Assembly: GCA_038040385.1 (NCBI GenBank)
Contig: JBBPII010000002.1
Coordinates: 186,001-250,000 of the forward strand
Origin: Gilichinskyi gelida
Lineage (GTDB): Bacteria > Acidobacteriota > Thermoanaerobaculia > Gp7-AA8
Length of the DNA: 64,000 bases
Reading direction: 5' to 3'
How positions within the stretch are numbered: the stretch's first letter is position 1; each line of letters starts with the position of its first letter. The notes under the pieces are model-generated. The model searched no databases, had not been told where the DNA came from, and was given only the letters and a program-made list of their open reading frames with translations. Shown here one piece after another: positions 42,285-49,994 of the stretch. A program made the position numbers and the translations under genes.

Positions 42285-42746
42285 ATGCCAGACGTGAGAA
42301 AGTGGACCACGGACGCCTCGGCGCTGATCCTGCGGATCGCGGCGGGCCTCATCTTCATCCCGCACGGCTACTCGAAGGTCTTCGGCAGCGGCGGCCCCTC
42401 CGCTTTCGCCGCCGACCTCCCCGGCTACGGGGTCCCGTCGTTCCTCGGATACCTGGCGGCCTACGCCGAGTTCTTCGGGGCCATCCTTTTGGTCGTGGGT
42501 CTCCTCACCCGTCTCGATGCGCTCCTCCTGGCCGGGACGATGTTCGTGGCCGCGTTCGTGGTGCAGCTTCCCGACGCGCTGCGCGATCCCGATGCCGCAG
42601 GCCACCGCTTCTTCGCCTCGATGCGCGCCATCGAGCTGCCGCTGGCGCTGTTCGCGATCACGGCGACGCTGCTGCTGATCGGGCCGGGACGATTCTCGCT
42701 CGATGCGCTGCTGCGAGTCGAGGAGCGGCTATGGAGGAAGAAGTAG
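42285..42746 (+). CDS. DoxX family membrane protein
   Basis: 153 residues, four transmembrane helices. DoxX features: LRIAAGLIFIPHGYSKVFG (about 16-34), FLGYLAAYAEFFGAILLVVGLLTR. Members are linked to quinone oxidation or redox stress. ATG 42285 follows GATGGGGAG. The TAG stop is the first triplet of a family E palindrome (TAGGGGCGCGC). Confidence 0.85.
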   Translation: MPDVRKWTTDASALILRIAAGLIFIPHGYSKVFGSGGPSAFAADLPGYGVPSFLGYLAAYAEFFGAILLVVGLLTRLDALLLAGTMFVAAFVVQLPDALRDPDAAGHRFFASMRAIELPLALFAITATLLLIGPGRFSLDALLRVEERLWRKK

Positions 42747-42769
42747 GGGCGCGCTGCGGCGCGCTCCTA
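42744..42769. repeat. Palindromic repeat, family E
   Basis: TAGGGGCGCGC facing GCGCGCTCCTA; its first three bases are the stop codon of the DoxX gene. A longer copy is at 46889-46949. Confidence 0.7.
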
Positions 42770-43174
42770 CTGCGCTGCCTCGACGATGATGCCGATGTTC
42801 TTCGCGCCGCTGCTGCGGGCCAGGTCGAGAAACTTCATGGTGGTGTCGTAGTCGTTCTCGGGCGCGCCCTGGAAGAAGACCATCTTGCTCTGATTGCCGC
42901 GGGTGACCTCGCGAAGCTTCGCCGCGAACTGATCGGCGGGCACTTCATCCTTGTTGATGAACATGCGCCCCTCGGGCATCAGCCGGAGGATGATCTGGTC
43001 CTGGACCGCGGACGGAGGGAGGTTCGCGGGCGCCTTGGGGGGAACGCGGACCAGATAACCCATCTGCACGACGGGCGTGATGACCATGAAGATGATGAGC
43101 AGAACGAGAACGACGTCGACCAGGGGGGTGACGTTGATGTCGGACTTGATCGAACCGCTGCCGCCTACTTGCAT
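42767..43174 (-). CDS. exbD: Biopolymer transport protein ExbD/TolR (second copy)
   Basis: 135 residues: short cytoplasmic N-terminus, one transmembrane helix starting at the conserved SDINVTPLVDVVLVLLIIFMV (split about 11-31, with the proton-path Asp) and a periplasmic domain. Works with ExbB to energise TonB. Last gene of the tonB operon, 4 bp after the first exbD. Its periplasmic half differs strongly from the first copy, as in operons with ExbD1/ExbD2 pairs. Confidence 0.9.
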   Translation of the reverse strand: MQVGGSGSIKSDINVTPLVDVVLVLLIIFMVITPVVQMGYLVRVPPKAPANLPPSAVQDQIILRLMPEGRMFINKDEVPADQFAAKLREVTRGNQSKMVFFQGAPENDYDTTMKFLDLARSSGAKNIGIIVEAAQ

Positions 43175-43178
43175 TGCC

Positions 43179-43628
43179 TTAGCTTCCTTGCTGGGGTGCG
43201 TTCTTCGGCTGCGCGACCAGGCCGACGTCGTTGAAGCCGACCTCACGGCAGGCCTTGAGCACATCGAGGACCGCGCCGTACTTGGCCAGTTTGTCGCCCT
43301 TGACGGCGATCTCGCGGTCGGGCGTCTTCTGGTGGATCGCTTCGAGCTCCGACTGCACCTGCTCTTTGCGGACCACGTTCGAGCCGAGGTACACGGAGCC
43401 GTCGGATTTGACCGAGATGAGGAGCTGCTTCTCGCTGTCGGGAGTCTTATCCGGATCATTGGTGACCGGGAGGTTGACCGGCACGCCCTTCTGCAGCATG
43501 GGGGTGACCACCATGAAGATGATGAGGAGGACAAGGCACACGTCGACCAGCGGCGTGACGTTGATCTCCGAATTCATCACCGACTTCTGGAACTTGTCGA
43601 CGGAGCTATGCCACCGATGCCTTATCAT
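43179..43628 (-). CDS. exbD: Biopolymer transport protein ExbD/TolR (first copy)
   Basis: 149 residues from ATG 43628 (which overlaps exbB by 23 nt and has GGGAG upstream) or 132 from ATG 43577. Conserved SEINVTPLVDVCLVLLIIFMV carries the membrane Asp. Periplasmic domain 55-149. Part of the ExbB-ExbD proton channel that drives TonB. The two exbD genes are adjacent. Confidence 0.9.
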   Translation of the reverse strand: MIRHRWHSSVDKFQKSVMNSEINVTPLVDVCLVLLIIFMVVTPMLQKGVPVNLPVTNDPDKTPDSEKQLLISVKSDGSVYLGSNVVRKEQVQSELEAIHQKTPDREIAVKGDKLAKYGAVLDVLKACREVGFNDVGLVAQPKNAPQQGS

Positions 43629-44301
43629 GCACTCCCGCTTCCTTCATGAAGTAGATCGCCATCTCCGAGCCGGAGTTGGACATTTCGACGGTGAAGCGAT
43701 CGACGCGGTTCTGGAAATAGTTGTACGCCCAGACCGCGGGGATGGCCACGAAGAGGCCGAACGCGGTGGTGACGAGCGCTTCCGCGATGCCGGCCGACAC
43801 CGAGGCGATGCCGCCGCCGGAGGTGGCCATCTTCTCGAACGCGTGCATGATGCCTAGAACGGTGCCGAAGAGGCCGACGAACGGCGCGGTGGCGCCGATG
43901 GTGGCCAGAGCGCCGAGGTTCTCCTTCAACTCCGCGACGGTGATCATCGCCGTGCGGTCCATGCCCTGCCGCGCCGCTTCCACCGGCACCTCGGGATCGG
44001 AGCTGAAGCGCTTGTCGCGCCGCGCCGCCTCGAATTCCAGCAGACCGGCCGAGATGACCTTGGCCAGATGGCTCTGCTTGTACTTCTTGGTGACGTCGAT
44101 GGCCTGCTGGTAGTCGCCCTTGGTGAGCAGATTCGAAAGCGCACCGAGGAGCTTCAGCGACTGGTTCTTGGCCTTGGTGAAGGTGATGTAGCGCTCGACC
44201 ATGACCCAGATCGAGTAGATCGACATGACGAACAGGACCAACACGACGAGCTTGGCGCCCCAGTTCATCGCATTCCACAGTCCCTGAAGACTCATATCCA
44301 T
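43606..44301 (-). CDS. exbB: ExbB/TolQ/MotA family proton channel protein
   Basis: 231 residues, three transmembrane segments: WGAKLVVLVLFVMSIYSIWV near the N-terminus, then a cytoplasmic loop, then GALATIGATAPFVGLFGTVLGIM (about 130-152) and ALVTTAFGLFVAIPAVWAYNYF. These match the MotA/TolQ/ExbB signature. Forms the proton channel with ExbD to power TonB-dependent uptake. Between tonB and exbD in the operon. Confidence 0.93.
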   Translation of the reverse strand: MDMSLQGLWNAMNWGAKLVVLVLFVMSIYSIWVMVERYITFTKAKNQSLKLLGALSNLLTKGDYQQAIDVTKKYKQSHLAKVISAGLLEFEAARRDKRFSSDPEVPVEAARQGMDRTAMITVAELKENLGALATIGATAPFVGLFGTVLGIMHAFEKMATSGGGIASVSAGIAEALVTTAFGLFVAIPAVWAYNYFQNRVDRFTVEMSNSGSEMAIYFMKEAGVHDKASVA

Positions 44302-44339
44302 GATTCAGTTCCCTCCAAACGGCCGGTCCGGCCGGAAAA

Positions 44340-45080
44340 TCAGTTCAGCTTGAAATTGACGGTGAGGTTGAAGAGCACATCGACCGGCTGGCCGTTCAGC
44401 GTGCCCGGCCTGAACTTCCAGCGTCGGACGGCTTCCACCGCGGCCTGATCGAGCCCGAAGGGCAGCGGCTTGAGGACGTGCACGTCGGTCACGTCGCCAT
44501 TCTTGTTGATGGTGCACTCCACGATGACGATGCCGGAGATGCGCGCCTTGCGCGCCACCTCGGGATACTGCGGCTCGACTTTGGTGATGATGGTGGGGGC
44601 CTTGACGTCGCCGCCGACGCGCAGCGGCGCTTCGATCTTCGGCGTGTTATCGGTGATCACTCCGCCGACCACCCCTCCCACCACGCCGCCGAGAACGCCG
44701 CCTTCCACACCACCCTCCACACCGCCTTCCACGCCGGCATCGCTTGGCGCGGCGGCCACCGGGGTCACCTTTTCAGGAACAACGGAGGGGGCCATCTCCT
44801 GGACGTCGCGCGGGATCTCCACCGGCCTGACCACCTGGGTCGGCTGCGGAGCCGCTTTTGGTGGCGGGGGCGGCGGCGGGGGCGGCGGCGGGGGGGCGGC
44901 GGCAACGGAGTACTGCGAGACCTGCGCCGGCGAGTTCGTCGGGAACTCCACGGTCCAGATCGCCCCCACCACGATGGCCATTACGACGATGACGTGCAGG
45001 GCGATCGAGACGGGGAGCGTCAGGAACTTCTGAAGCCCGATCTTGTGTCTTTTCGACTCGACAACAGTAGATTCGAACAT
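44340..45080 (-). CDS. tonB: TonB family energy transducer with repetitive periplasmic spacer
   Basis: 246 residues: a membrane anchor (LPVSIALHVIVVMAIVVGAIW, split about 19-39), a proline run of 12 followed by PQPTQ, a Gly-Val-Glu repeat (GGVEGGV-type, about 110-135) and the C-terminal TonB box-binding domain (KVEPQYPEVARKARISG...WKFRPGTLNGQPVDV). Transduces proton-motive force to outer-membrane receptors. The Gly-Val repeat is unusual compared with Pro-Lys/Pro-Glu spacers. Starts 4 bp after the TPR lipoprotein gene. Confidence 0.9.
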   Translation of the reverse strand: MFESTVVESKRHKIGLQKFLTLPVSIALHVIVVMAIVVGAIWTVEFPTNSPAQVSQYSVAAAPPPPPPPPPPPPKAAPQPTQVVRPVEIPRDVQEMAPSVVPEKVTPVAAAPSDAGVEGGVEGGVEGGVLGGVVGGVVGGVITDNTPKIEAPLRVGGDVKAPTIITKVEPQYPEVARKARISGIVIVECTINKNGDVTDVHVLKPLPFGLDQAAVEAVRRWKFRPGTLNGQPVDVLFNLTVNFKLN

Positions 45081-45084
45081 TCCG

Positions 45085-45903
45085 TCAGCTCTTTTTGGCG
45101 GCGGCTGCCGCCTTCTTCGACTTGATGATCTCGACGGCGCGGTTGCGGATGGCGTCGGCCTGCGCGACGTCCTCTTGGGCCTTGAGAGGATCGGTCTCGG
45201 TGAGCGCCTGCTGGCGCCACAGGAGGTTGAGGTACGCCATCGCCTCAGCGTAGTCGGGCTTGATGTCGATGGCGCGCTGCAGGGCGTTCTTGCCGCGCTC
45301 GATGATGGCGCGCTTCTCGTTGACGTCTGCCGGCGGATTCTTCGCCACCTTCTCGTAGCAGACCACTCCGAAGATGTAGAACGACTCGGGGTTCTTCGCG
45401 TCGAGGAGAGTGATCTTTTCGTACCAGTTGAGCGACTCGTTGAAGTTGCCCTGCTTGGCGTAGAGGGTGGCGATCGACTTGACGGCGTCGAGATCGGCCG
45501 GATGGTCGGTCAGATAGTTGCGGAAGTAGTCGATGGCCTGCGAGATCCGGTTGGCGTTGAGATACATGTTGATCAACGCGTCGCGGGCGATGCGGTCGTC
45601 CGGCTTCTTCTTTAAGTACGCGGAGAGCTGCGCGATGGCGGCGTCGGCCCGGGCCTCGTTCTGGGGGGTCTTTTCGTCGGGGACGTAGAGGCCGATCTGC
45701 GAGTAGCCGATCATCCGATCGAGCTCCGGGAAGCTCGGATCGATCTGCTTGGCCTTCCGGTAGTGATCGAGCGCCGCCGTGTAGTCTTCCCGTTGGTAGG
45801 CCTCGTTAGCCTGCTTGATCTCCATCCTGGCCTCGATCTTCTGGCAGGAAAACGAGGTCAGGGCGAGAGTCAGTGCCGCTACCAGGCACAACACCTTTTT
45901 CAT
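45085..45903 (-). CDS. Secreted TPR-repeat protein heading the tonB operon, probable lipoprotein
   Basis: 272 residues: signal sequence (MKKVLCLVAALTLALTSFSC) with a possible but imperfect lipobox cysteine, then tandem tetratricopeptide repeats (ANEAYQREDYTAALDHYRKA, YLNANRISQAIDYFRNYL, LYAKQGNFNESLNWYEKI, ALQRAIDIKPDYAEAMAYL) and a lysine/alanine-rich tail. TPR proteins preceding tonB/exbB are common in this phylum and presumably act in the periplasm as assembly or docking factors. ATG 45903 is the signal-peptide start. Confidence 0.85.
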   Translation of the reverse strand: MKKVLCLVAALTLALTSFSCQKIEARMEIKQANEAYQREDYTAALDHYRKAKQIDPSFPELDRMIGYSQIGLYVPDEKTPQNEARADAAIAQLSAYLKKKPDDRIARDALINMYLNANRISQAIDYFRNYLTDHPADLDAVKSIATLYAKQGNFNESLNWYEKITLLDAKNPESFYIFGVVCYEKVAKNPPADVNEKRAIIERGKNALQRAIDIKPDYAEAMAYLNLLWRQQALTETDPLKAQEDVAQADAIRNRAVEIIKSKKAAAAAKKS

Positions 45904-46093
45904 CGATTGTTCAACTCCCGAAGTAGTGGATACAACGCAGAAACGCTGAAGCGCGTCTTCAGGTTTGACCGGCCCCCCGAGACAATGGGTGGCGACTATA
46001 CCGATCGACTTTTTCACCGTCAAGCTAGTTCCTAACGTTTGAAACCGAAAGTTTTAGCACGACTTGGACACGCGGCGACGGCGATTCGAAACT

Positions 46094-46175
46094 GGTTGGC
46101 CGTTGGCCGTTGACCGTTGGCCGAGCGCATCGGTCAACGGCAGGCGCGCAGCGCCGTACGGCCAACGGCGAACAC
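46094..46175. repeat. Palindromic repeat, family B
   Basis: GTTGGCCGTTGGCCGTTGACC-like units facing CGGTCAACGG and GGCCAACGGCGAAC. It follows the tryptophan dioxygenase TGA; the sequence after that stop, read on the minus strand (GGTGTTCGCCGTTGGCC), resembles that after the nuoCD stop. Confidence 0.75.
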
Positions 46176-46176
46176 C

Positions 46177-46881
46177 TCAATACGTCGGCTTGAACTCCGC
46201 GGTCAGCTCGCTGATGACGTCCCACAACTGCGGGAACAGCGGCTCGCGCGTACCGAGCTCGAGCTGCGACGAGGGGACGCCCTTGAGCGAGAGGACCTTC
46301 GAGCCGATGACGCGGAACGCCAGCCGCATGTGCGTGAAACGCCAGTTCAGAAACGCCTCGTCGTAGTCCAGCATCGCCTGCACCAGGCGGAAAAGATCGC
46401 CGTATTCGCGCGGGTTGCGCTCGATCTCGATGAGCGCTGCGTTGCGCCGGCCGAGGAGCGCTTCGAAGGGGGGCCAGAGGCGCTTCCCGACGTCCAGCAG
46501 CTTGGCGAACCCGGGCGATTCCTGCCCGCTCCCCCGCCCCAGCGACGTGGTGCGGATGACGTGGTAATCGGCGGGAGCCATGGTCTCCAGGATCACGATC
46601 TGCTGCCGCAGCAGATTGATGATGCGCGTGCAGCGCTCGAGCAAGTCGGCGGCGTGCTCGACCTTGTCGGCGCCCATCAGCTCCATCGCCCGGCCGATCT
46701 CGTAGTCGACGTGATGCAGCCACAGCTCGGCGGCCTGATGAGTGGTCTGGAAGAGCCGCTCCTCAGGATGCGCCAGCAGATCGGCCGGCTTCACCAGCTC
46801 GAGCAGCTCCGGAACGCGGATATAGCGCTCGTAGTCGGTGTCGCCGCGGCCTTCGAGGATGGGACCTGTATGTGCGGACAT
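46177..46881 (-). CDS. kynA: Tryptophan 2,3-dioxygenase
   Basis: Heme enzyme that opens the indole ring of tryptophan to N-formylkynurenine, the first step of the kynurenine route. 234 residues, shorter than the ~280 of many bacterial TDOs. Signatures: FQTTHQAAELWLHH (about 45-58, substrate pocket His), YHVIRTTSLGRGSGQESPGF (about 105-124) and WRFTHMRLAFRVIGSK near the C-terminus, with the likely heme His. ATG 46881 overlaps no other gene. It follows ribBA on the same strand, separated by a family E repeat. Confidence 0.88.
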   Translation of the reverse strand: MSAHTGPILEGRGDTDYERYIRVPELLELVKPADLLAHPEERLFQTTHQAAELWLHHVDYEIGRAMELMGADKVEHAADLLERCTRIINLLRQQIVILETMAPADYHVIRTTSLGRGSGQESPGFAKLLDVGKRLWPPFEALLGRRNAALIEIERNPREYGDLFRLVQAMLDYDEAFLNWRFTHMRLAFRVIGSKVLSLKGVPSSQLELGTREPLFPQLWDVISELTAEFKPTY

Positions 46882-46888
46882 GTATTGG

Positions 46889-46949
46889 TAGGGGCGCGCA
46901 GCAGCGCGCCCGGTACTCCGGGCTGCGGGCGCGCTGCTGCGCGCCCCTA
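46889..46949. repeat. Palindromic repeat, family E, long copy
   Basis: TAGGGGCGCGCAGCAGCGCGCCC on the left faces its complement on the right. The right edge supplies the TAG stop of ribBA when read on the minus strand. Same family as 42744-42769. Confidence 0.75.
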
Positions 46950-48149
46950 CACGAGATCCAGAATGTGCCCCAATTTCTTTTTCTTCGCTTCCAGATACTT
47001 CCGCGTCTCCATCGACGGCGCGATCTCCAGCGGCACGCGCTCGACGATCTCCAGGCCGAAGCCTTCGATGGCCACGTACTTTGCCGGGTTGTTGGTCATC
47101 AGGCGGATCTTGCGCACGCCGAGGTCGCGAAGGATCTGCGAGCCGGTGCCGTATTCGCGAATGTCGGGGGCGAAGCCGAGCTTGGCGTTGGCCTCGATGG
47201 TGTCGTGACCCTGCTCCTGCAGCTCGTACGCCTTGAGCTTGTTGATCAAGCCGATGCCGCGGCCTTCCTGAAGCAGGTAGAGCACCACGCCCTTTTTCTC
47301 GGCGGCGATCAGCTCGAACGCGCGGGAGAGCTGGTCGCCGCAGTCGCAGCGATTGGAGTGGAAGACGTCGCCGGTGAGGCACGACGAGTGGACGCGCACC
47401 AGCACGTCCTCGTCCTCGGCGATCTCCCCCATCACCAGCGCAATGTGCTCTTCGCCGGTGATGTCGTTCACGAATGCGTGGACGCGGAACTCGCCATACG
47501 GCGTCGGCAGGCGCGGCGAGGCCACGCGGTGCACGTGCCGCTCGTGGTTCATGCGGTACTTGATGATGTCGGCGACCGAGGTGATCTTCAGCCCGTGCTT
47601 GATGGCGAACTCGCGGAGGTCCGGCAGCCGGGCCATGGTGCCGTCCTCGTTCATGATTTCGCAGATCACCGCCGCCGGCATCATCCCGGCAATCGTCGCC
47701 AGGTCGACCGAGGCCTCGGTCTGCCCGGCGCGCTTCAGCACCCCGCCCTTCTTGGCGCGAAGCGGAAAAACGTGACCCGGCCGCAGCAGATCGGCCGGGC
47801 GTGTCTTCGGGTCGATGGCCACCCGCACCGTCTCTGAGCGGTCGCGCGCGGAGATGCCGGTGGTCACGCGGCCGCGGGCCTCGATGGAGACGGTGAACGC
47901 GGTGCCGTAGTTCGAGGTGTTGTTCTCGACCATCAACGGCAGGTCGAGCTCGCGGCATCGTTCCTCGGTCAACGCCAGGCAGATCAGGCCGCGGCCCCAC
48001 CTGGCCATGAAGTTGATCATCTCGGGCGTGACCGCTTCGGCAGCGATGCAGAGATCGCCCTCGTTCTCGCGATCCTCGTCATCGACGATGATCACGAACG
48101 CGCCGCGGCGATAGAGGTCCGCGGCTTCCTGAACGGTGGCGAAGGGCAT
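46947..48149 (-). CDS. ribBA: Bifunctional 3,4-dihydroxy-2-butanone-4-phosphate synthase / GTP cyclohydrolase II
   Basis: 400 residues combining the two entry reactions of riboflavin synthesis. RibB half (1-200): DDEDRENEGDL (metal and substrate), TGISARDRSET, HVFPLRA and GQTEASVDLA. RibA half (205-395): VRVHSSCLTGDVFHSNRCDCGDQL, where the three cysteines bind zinc, YLLQEGRGIGL, and RLMTNNPAKYVAIEGFGLE. No FMN riboswitch is possible in the 19 bp to the GWxTD gene. The stop codon lies in a family E repeat. Confidence 0.95.
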   Translation of the reverse strand: MPFATVQEAADLYRRGAFVIIVDDEDRENEGDLCIAAEAVTPEMINFMARWGRGLICLALTEERCRELDLPLMVENNTSNYGTAFTVSIEARGRVTTGISARDRSETVRVAIDPKTRPADLLRPGHVFPLRAKKGGVLKRAGQTEASVDLATIAGMMPAAVICEIMNEDGTMARLPDLREFAIKHGLKITSVADIIKYRMNHERHVHRVASPRLPTPYGEFRVHAFVNDITGEEHIALVMGEIAEDEDVLVRVHSSCLTGDVFHSNRCDCGDQLSRAFELIAAEKKGVVLYLLQEGRGIGLINKLKAYELQEQGHDTIEANAKLGFAPDIREYGTGSQILRDLGVRKIRLMTNNPAKYVAIEGFGLEIVERVPLEIAPSMETRKYLEAKKKKLGHILDLV

Positions 48150-48168
48150 GGCTGATTCTACTTCGCCG

Positions 48169-49701
48169 TCAGCCCGTGATCTTGAACGGCTGCTCCACGG
48201 TGTACGACTGCTTGGTCACCGTATCGACGATCTTCATCTTCAGCGTGTAGTCGCCGGGCTTGAGCAGCGGCTTCATCTCGCCGAGGGGAATGGTGCTGAC
48301 GATGGCGTAGTGGCCGGGGCCGACCGAGCCGGAGAGCGGCAGGGCCTGCACGTCGCTCAGCGGCGCGCTGATGGTCTTCTTGTCCGGGCCGACCAGATCG
48401 AGCTTGTACTGCAGCTTCGGCAGGTTCGACGCGGTGTCGATGCCGGGATTGTTGACCTCGACGAAGTATCCGAGCTCCCCATTGTTGGCGAAGGAGAGGT
48501 TGCCCTTGGGCACGATCTTCAGTCTGCCGAAGGCGAACGGCGCCTTTACCGGCTCGGCGGCCGCCAGCTCGTAAATGTTGTCGGAGAGGATGAGCTTCGA
48601 GACGCCGACGGAGTCCGCTGCCGGCGTGCTCGCCTCGATGGGGACCACAGTCACGGCCACGGGCGCGCCACCCTTCGCCAGGCCGACGACGGCGGTGTAC
48701 TTCCCGGCCGCCGGCACCAGCACGGTCCTGTCGGCGAAGAAGTCGCCCTTCGAGAGCGTGAGCTTCACCGGCTCCTCGAAGACCGCGACGCGTTTGCCGC
48801 TGGCATCCTCGACGACGCCGAAGATCGTGTCGGCACCGTCGGCGCTGATGCCCGCGCTGGCGGGAACGTAGATTTGCAGCGGGATGTACGACTCGCCGCT
48901 GGGCGAGACGAACTCGGCGAAGAGGGCGTTGACGTTCTTCGCCACCTTCCCACCCTTCGCCTCGGCCACCGCGCTCTCGAGCGCCGCGGTCTTCAAAGCG
49001 TCGGAGGGGGTCGCCGCGGCGGGAGCAGCCGTGGTGGCCTGCTGCTGCGCGGCGGCGCGCTGCTGCCCGAGCATCGGCGCCGTGGTCAGCGCGGGCTGGG
49101 TGATCGTCGCGGCAATCGCCTTCTGCTGCGCGGCGTTCATGTCGATGCCGGCGTTGGTCAGGCGGTAGTCGCCGTTCGCGAGCTGATCGACGAAGGTGAA
49201 GGTGGCGCGCGGTACGCCGAAGGCCTTCTGCGCGGCGTCGCCCTCGTACAGCCAGGTGACGCGCACGGCTTCCTGCTGGGCCTGGGAGGTCGGGCTGTCT
49301 TCGTCGAACGCCGCGGCGCTCGGCTGCTTGCCGCCCTGCTTGGTGGCCTTGCTCGGCGAGCCAAAGAGGATCAGGGCCTTGCCGCGGTCGGAGAGCGCGC
49401 CGCGCTGGCGGCCGCCCTTGAAGTTCTGGTCGGCGTACTTGACCTTGGCCTCGTACTCCTCGCGGAACTCGTTCTCCGGCGTGTTCGGCGTCGGGTCGCG
49501 ACGGGCCCAGAACAGTGCGGCGAAGGCATCGGCGTCAGCGTCGGTGGTCACCTTCTGCCACGCAGTCTTCTCATCGTTGGTCATGAGGAACTGCACCGGG
49601 CCTTTGGCCCACTCGGCCTTGGCGGCGGACACCTGCGCCATGCCGGGAACGGCGGTGGCGGCGACGAAGGCGACGGCGATCGAGAGGTTACGAACGTTCA
49701 T
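48169..49701 (-). CDS. GWxTD domain-containing secreted protein
   Basis: 510 residues: signal peptide (LSIAVAFVAATAVPGMAQ) then a GWxTD-type domain: WAKGPVQFLMTNDEKTAWQ, FWARRDPTPNTPENEFREEY, VKYADQNFKGG...GALSDRGKALILFGSP (about 28-125). The usual GW.TD is diverged to GALSD. The rest is Ig-like beta sandwich (about 260-510). GWxTD proteins are typical of Acidobacteriota and Bacteroidota-related groups; the function is unknown. An Ala/Gln-rich linker lies around 185-230. Confidence 0.85.
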   Translation of the reverse strand: MNVRNLSIAVAFVAATAVPGMAQVSAAKAEWAKGPVQFLMTNDEKTAWQKVTTDADADAFAALFWARRDPTPNTPENEFREEYEAKVKYADQNFKGGRQRGALSDRGKALILFGSPSKATKQGGKQPSAAAFDEDSPTSQAQQEAVRVTWLYEGDAAQKAFGVPRATFTFVDQLANGDYRLTNAGIDMNAAQQKAIAATITQPALTTAPMLGQQRAAAQQQATTAAPAAATPSDALKTAALESAVAEAKGGKVAKNVNALFAEFVSPSGESYIPLQIYVPASAGISADGADTIFGVVEDASGKRVAVFEEPVKLTLSKGDFFADRTVLVPAAGKYTAVVGLAKGGAPVAVTVVPIEASTPAADSVGVSKLILSDNIYELAAAEPVKAPFAFGRLKIVPKGNLSFANNGELGYFVEVNNPGIDTASNLPKLQYKLDLVGPDKKTISAPLSDVQALPLSGSVGPGHYAIVSTIPLGEMKPLLKPGDYTLKMKIVDTVTKQSYTVEQPFKITG

Positions 49702-49751
49702 TCAAGGTCTCCGAATCACGTAGTTGACATCCCAACATCCCAACCCCCGAG

Positions 49752-49943
49752 CTATTCCTCGTCGAATTTCTCCATCTCGTCGTACAGCTTGTCCATCTCC
49801 GCGTCGATCTCCTCCTGGTTGAGGATGCCCTTCCGCACCAGGAGTGCGGCTAGGCTGTGGAGGAGGATGCTGTTCTCGATGATCATCTGTTCGAACTGAT
49901 CATCGTCGTCTGCGCCGTTGTCGTTGTGTTCGATGTCGTCCAT
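49752..49943 (-). CDS. Small acidic hypothetical protein
   Basis: 63 residues from ATG 49943: acidic N-terminus (MDDIEHNDNGADDDDQ), then a helical part (NSILLHSLAALLVRKGILNQEEIDAEMDKLYDEMEKFDEE). The 'VRKGI(L/I)(N/T)..E(I/L)' helix is seen in small orphan proteins and in short stretches annotated as nitrile-hydratase-like, but no active site is present. A longer start at 49976 exists; 49943 is preferred because the added residues are basic and unconserved-looking. Confidence 0.6.
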   Translation of the reverse strand: MDDIEHNDNGADDDDQFEQMIIENSILLHSLAALLVRKGILNQEEIDAEMDKLYDEMEKFDEE

Positions 49944-49980
49944 CGCGGCCTCCGATTTCGCGGCACGATGTATCACAACC

Positions 49981-49986
49981 TACAAT
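49981..49986 (+). promoter_or_regulatory. -10-like box TACAAT close to the bmp start
   Basis: CTACAATCG with 8 nt between TACAAT and the ATG at 49995; same motif as before 22139 and 30839. Confidence 0.5.
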
Positions 49987-49994
49987 CGCGCGCC

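Noticed and set aside
44700..44900. CRISPR-like repetition in the tonB gene
   Set aside because: Repeats are in-frame codons for Gly-Val-Glu and Pro, with no spacers or cas genes. No CRISPR array was seen in the window.
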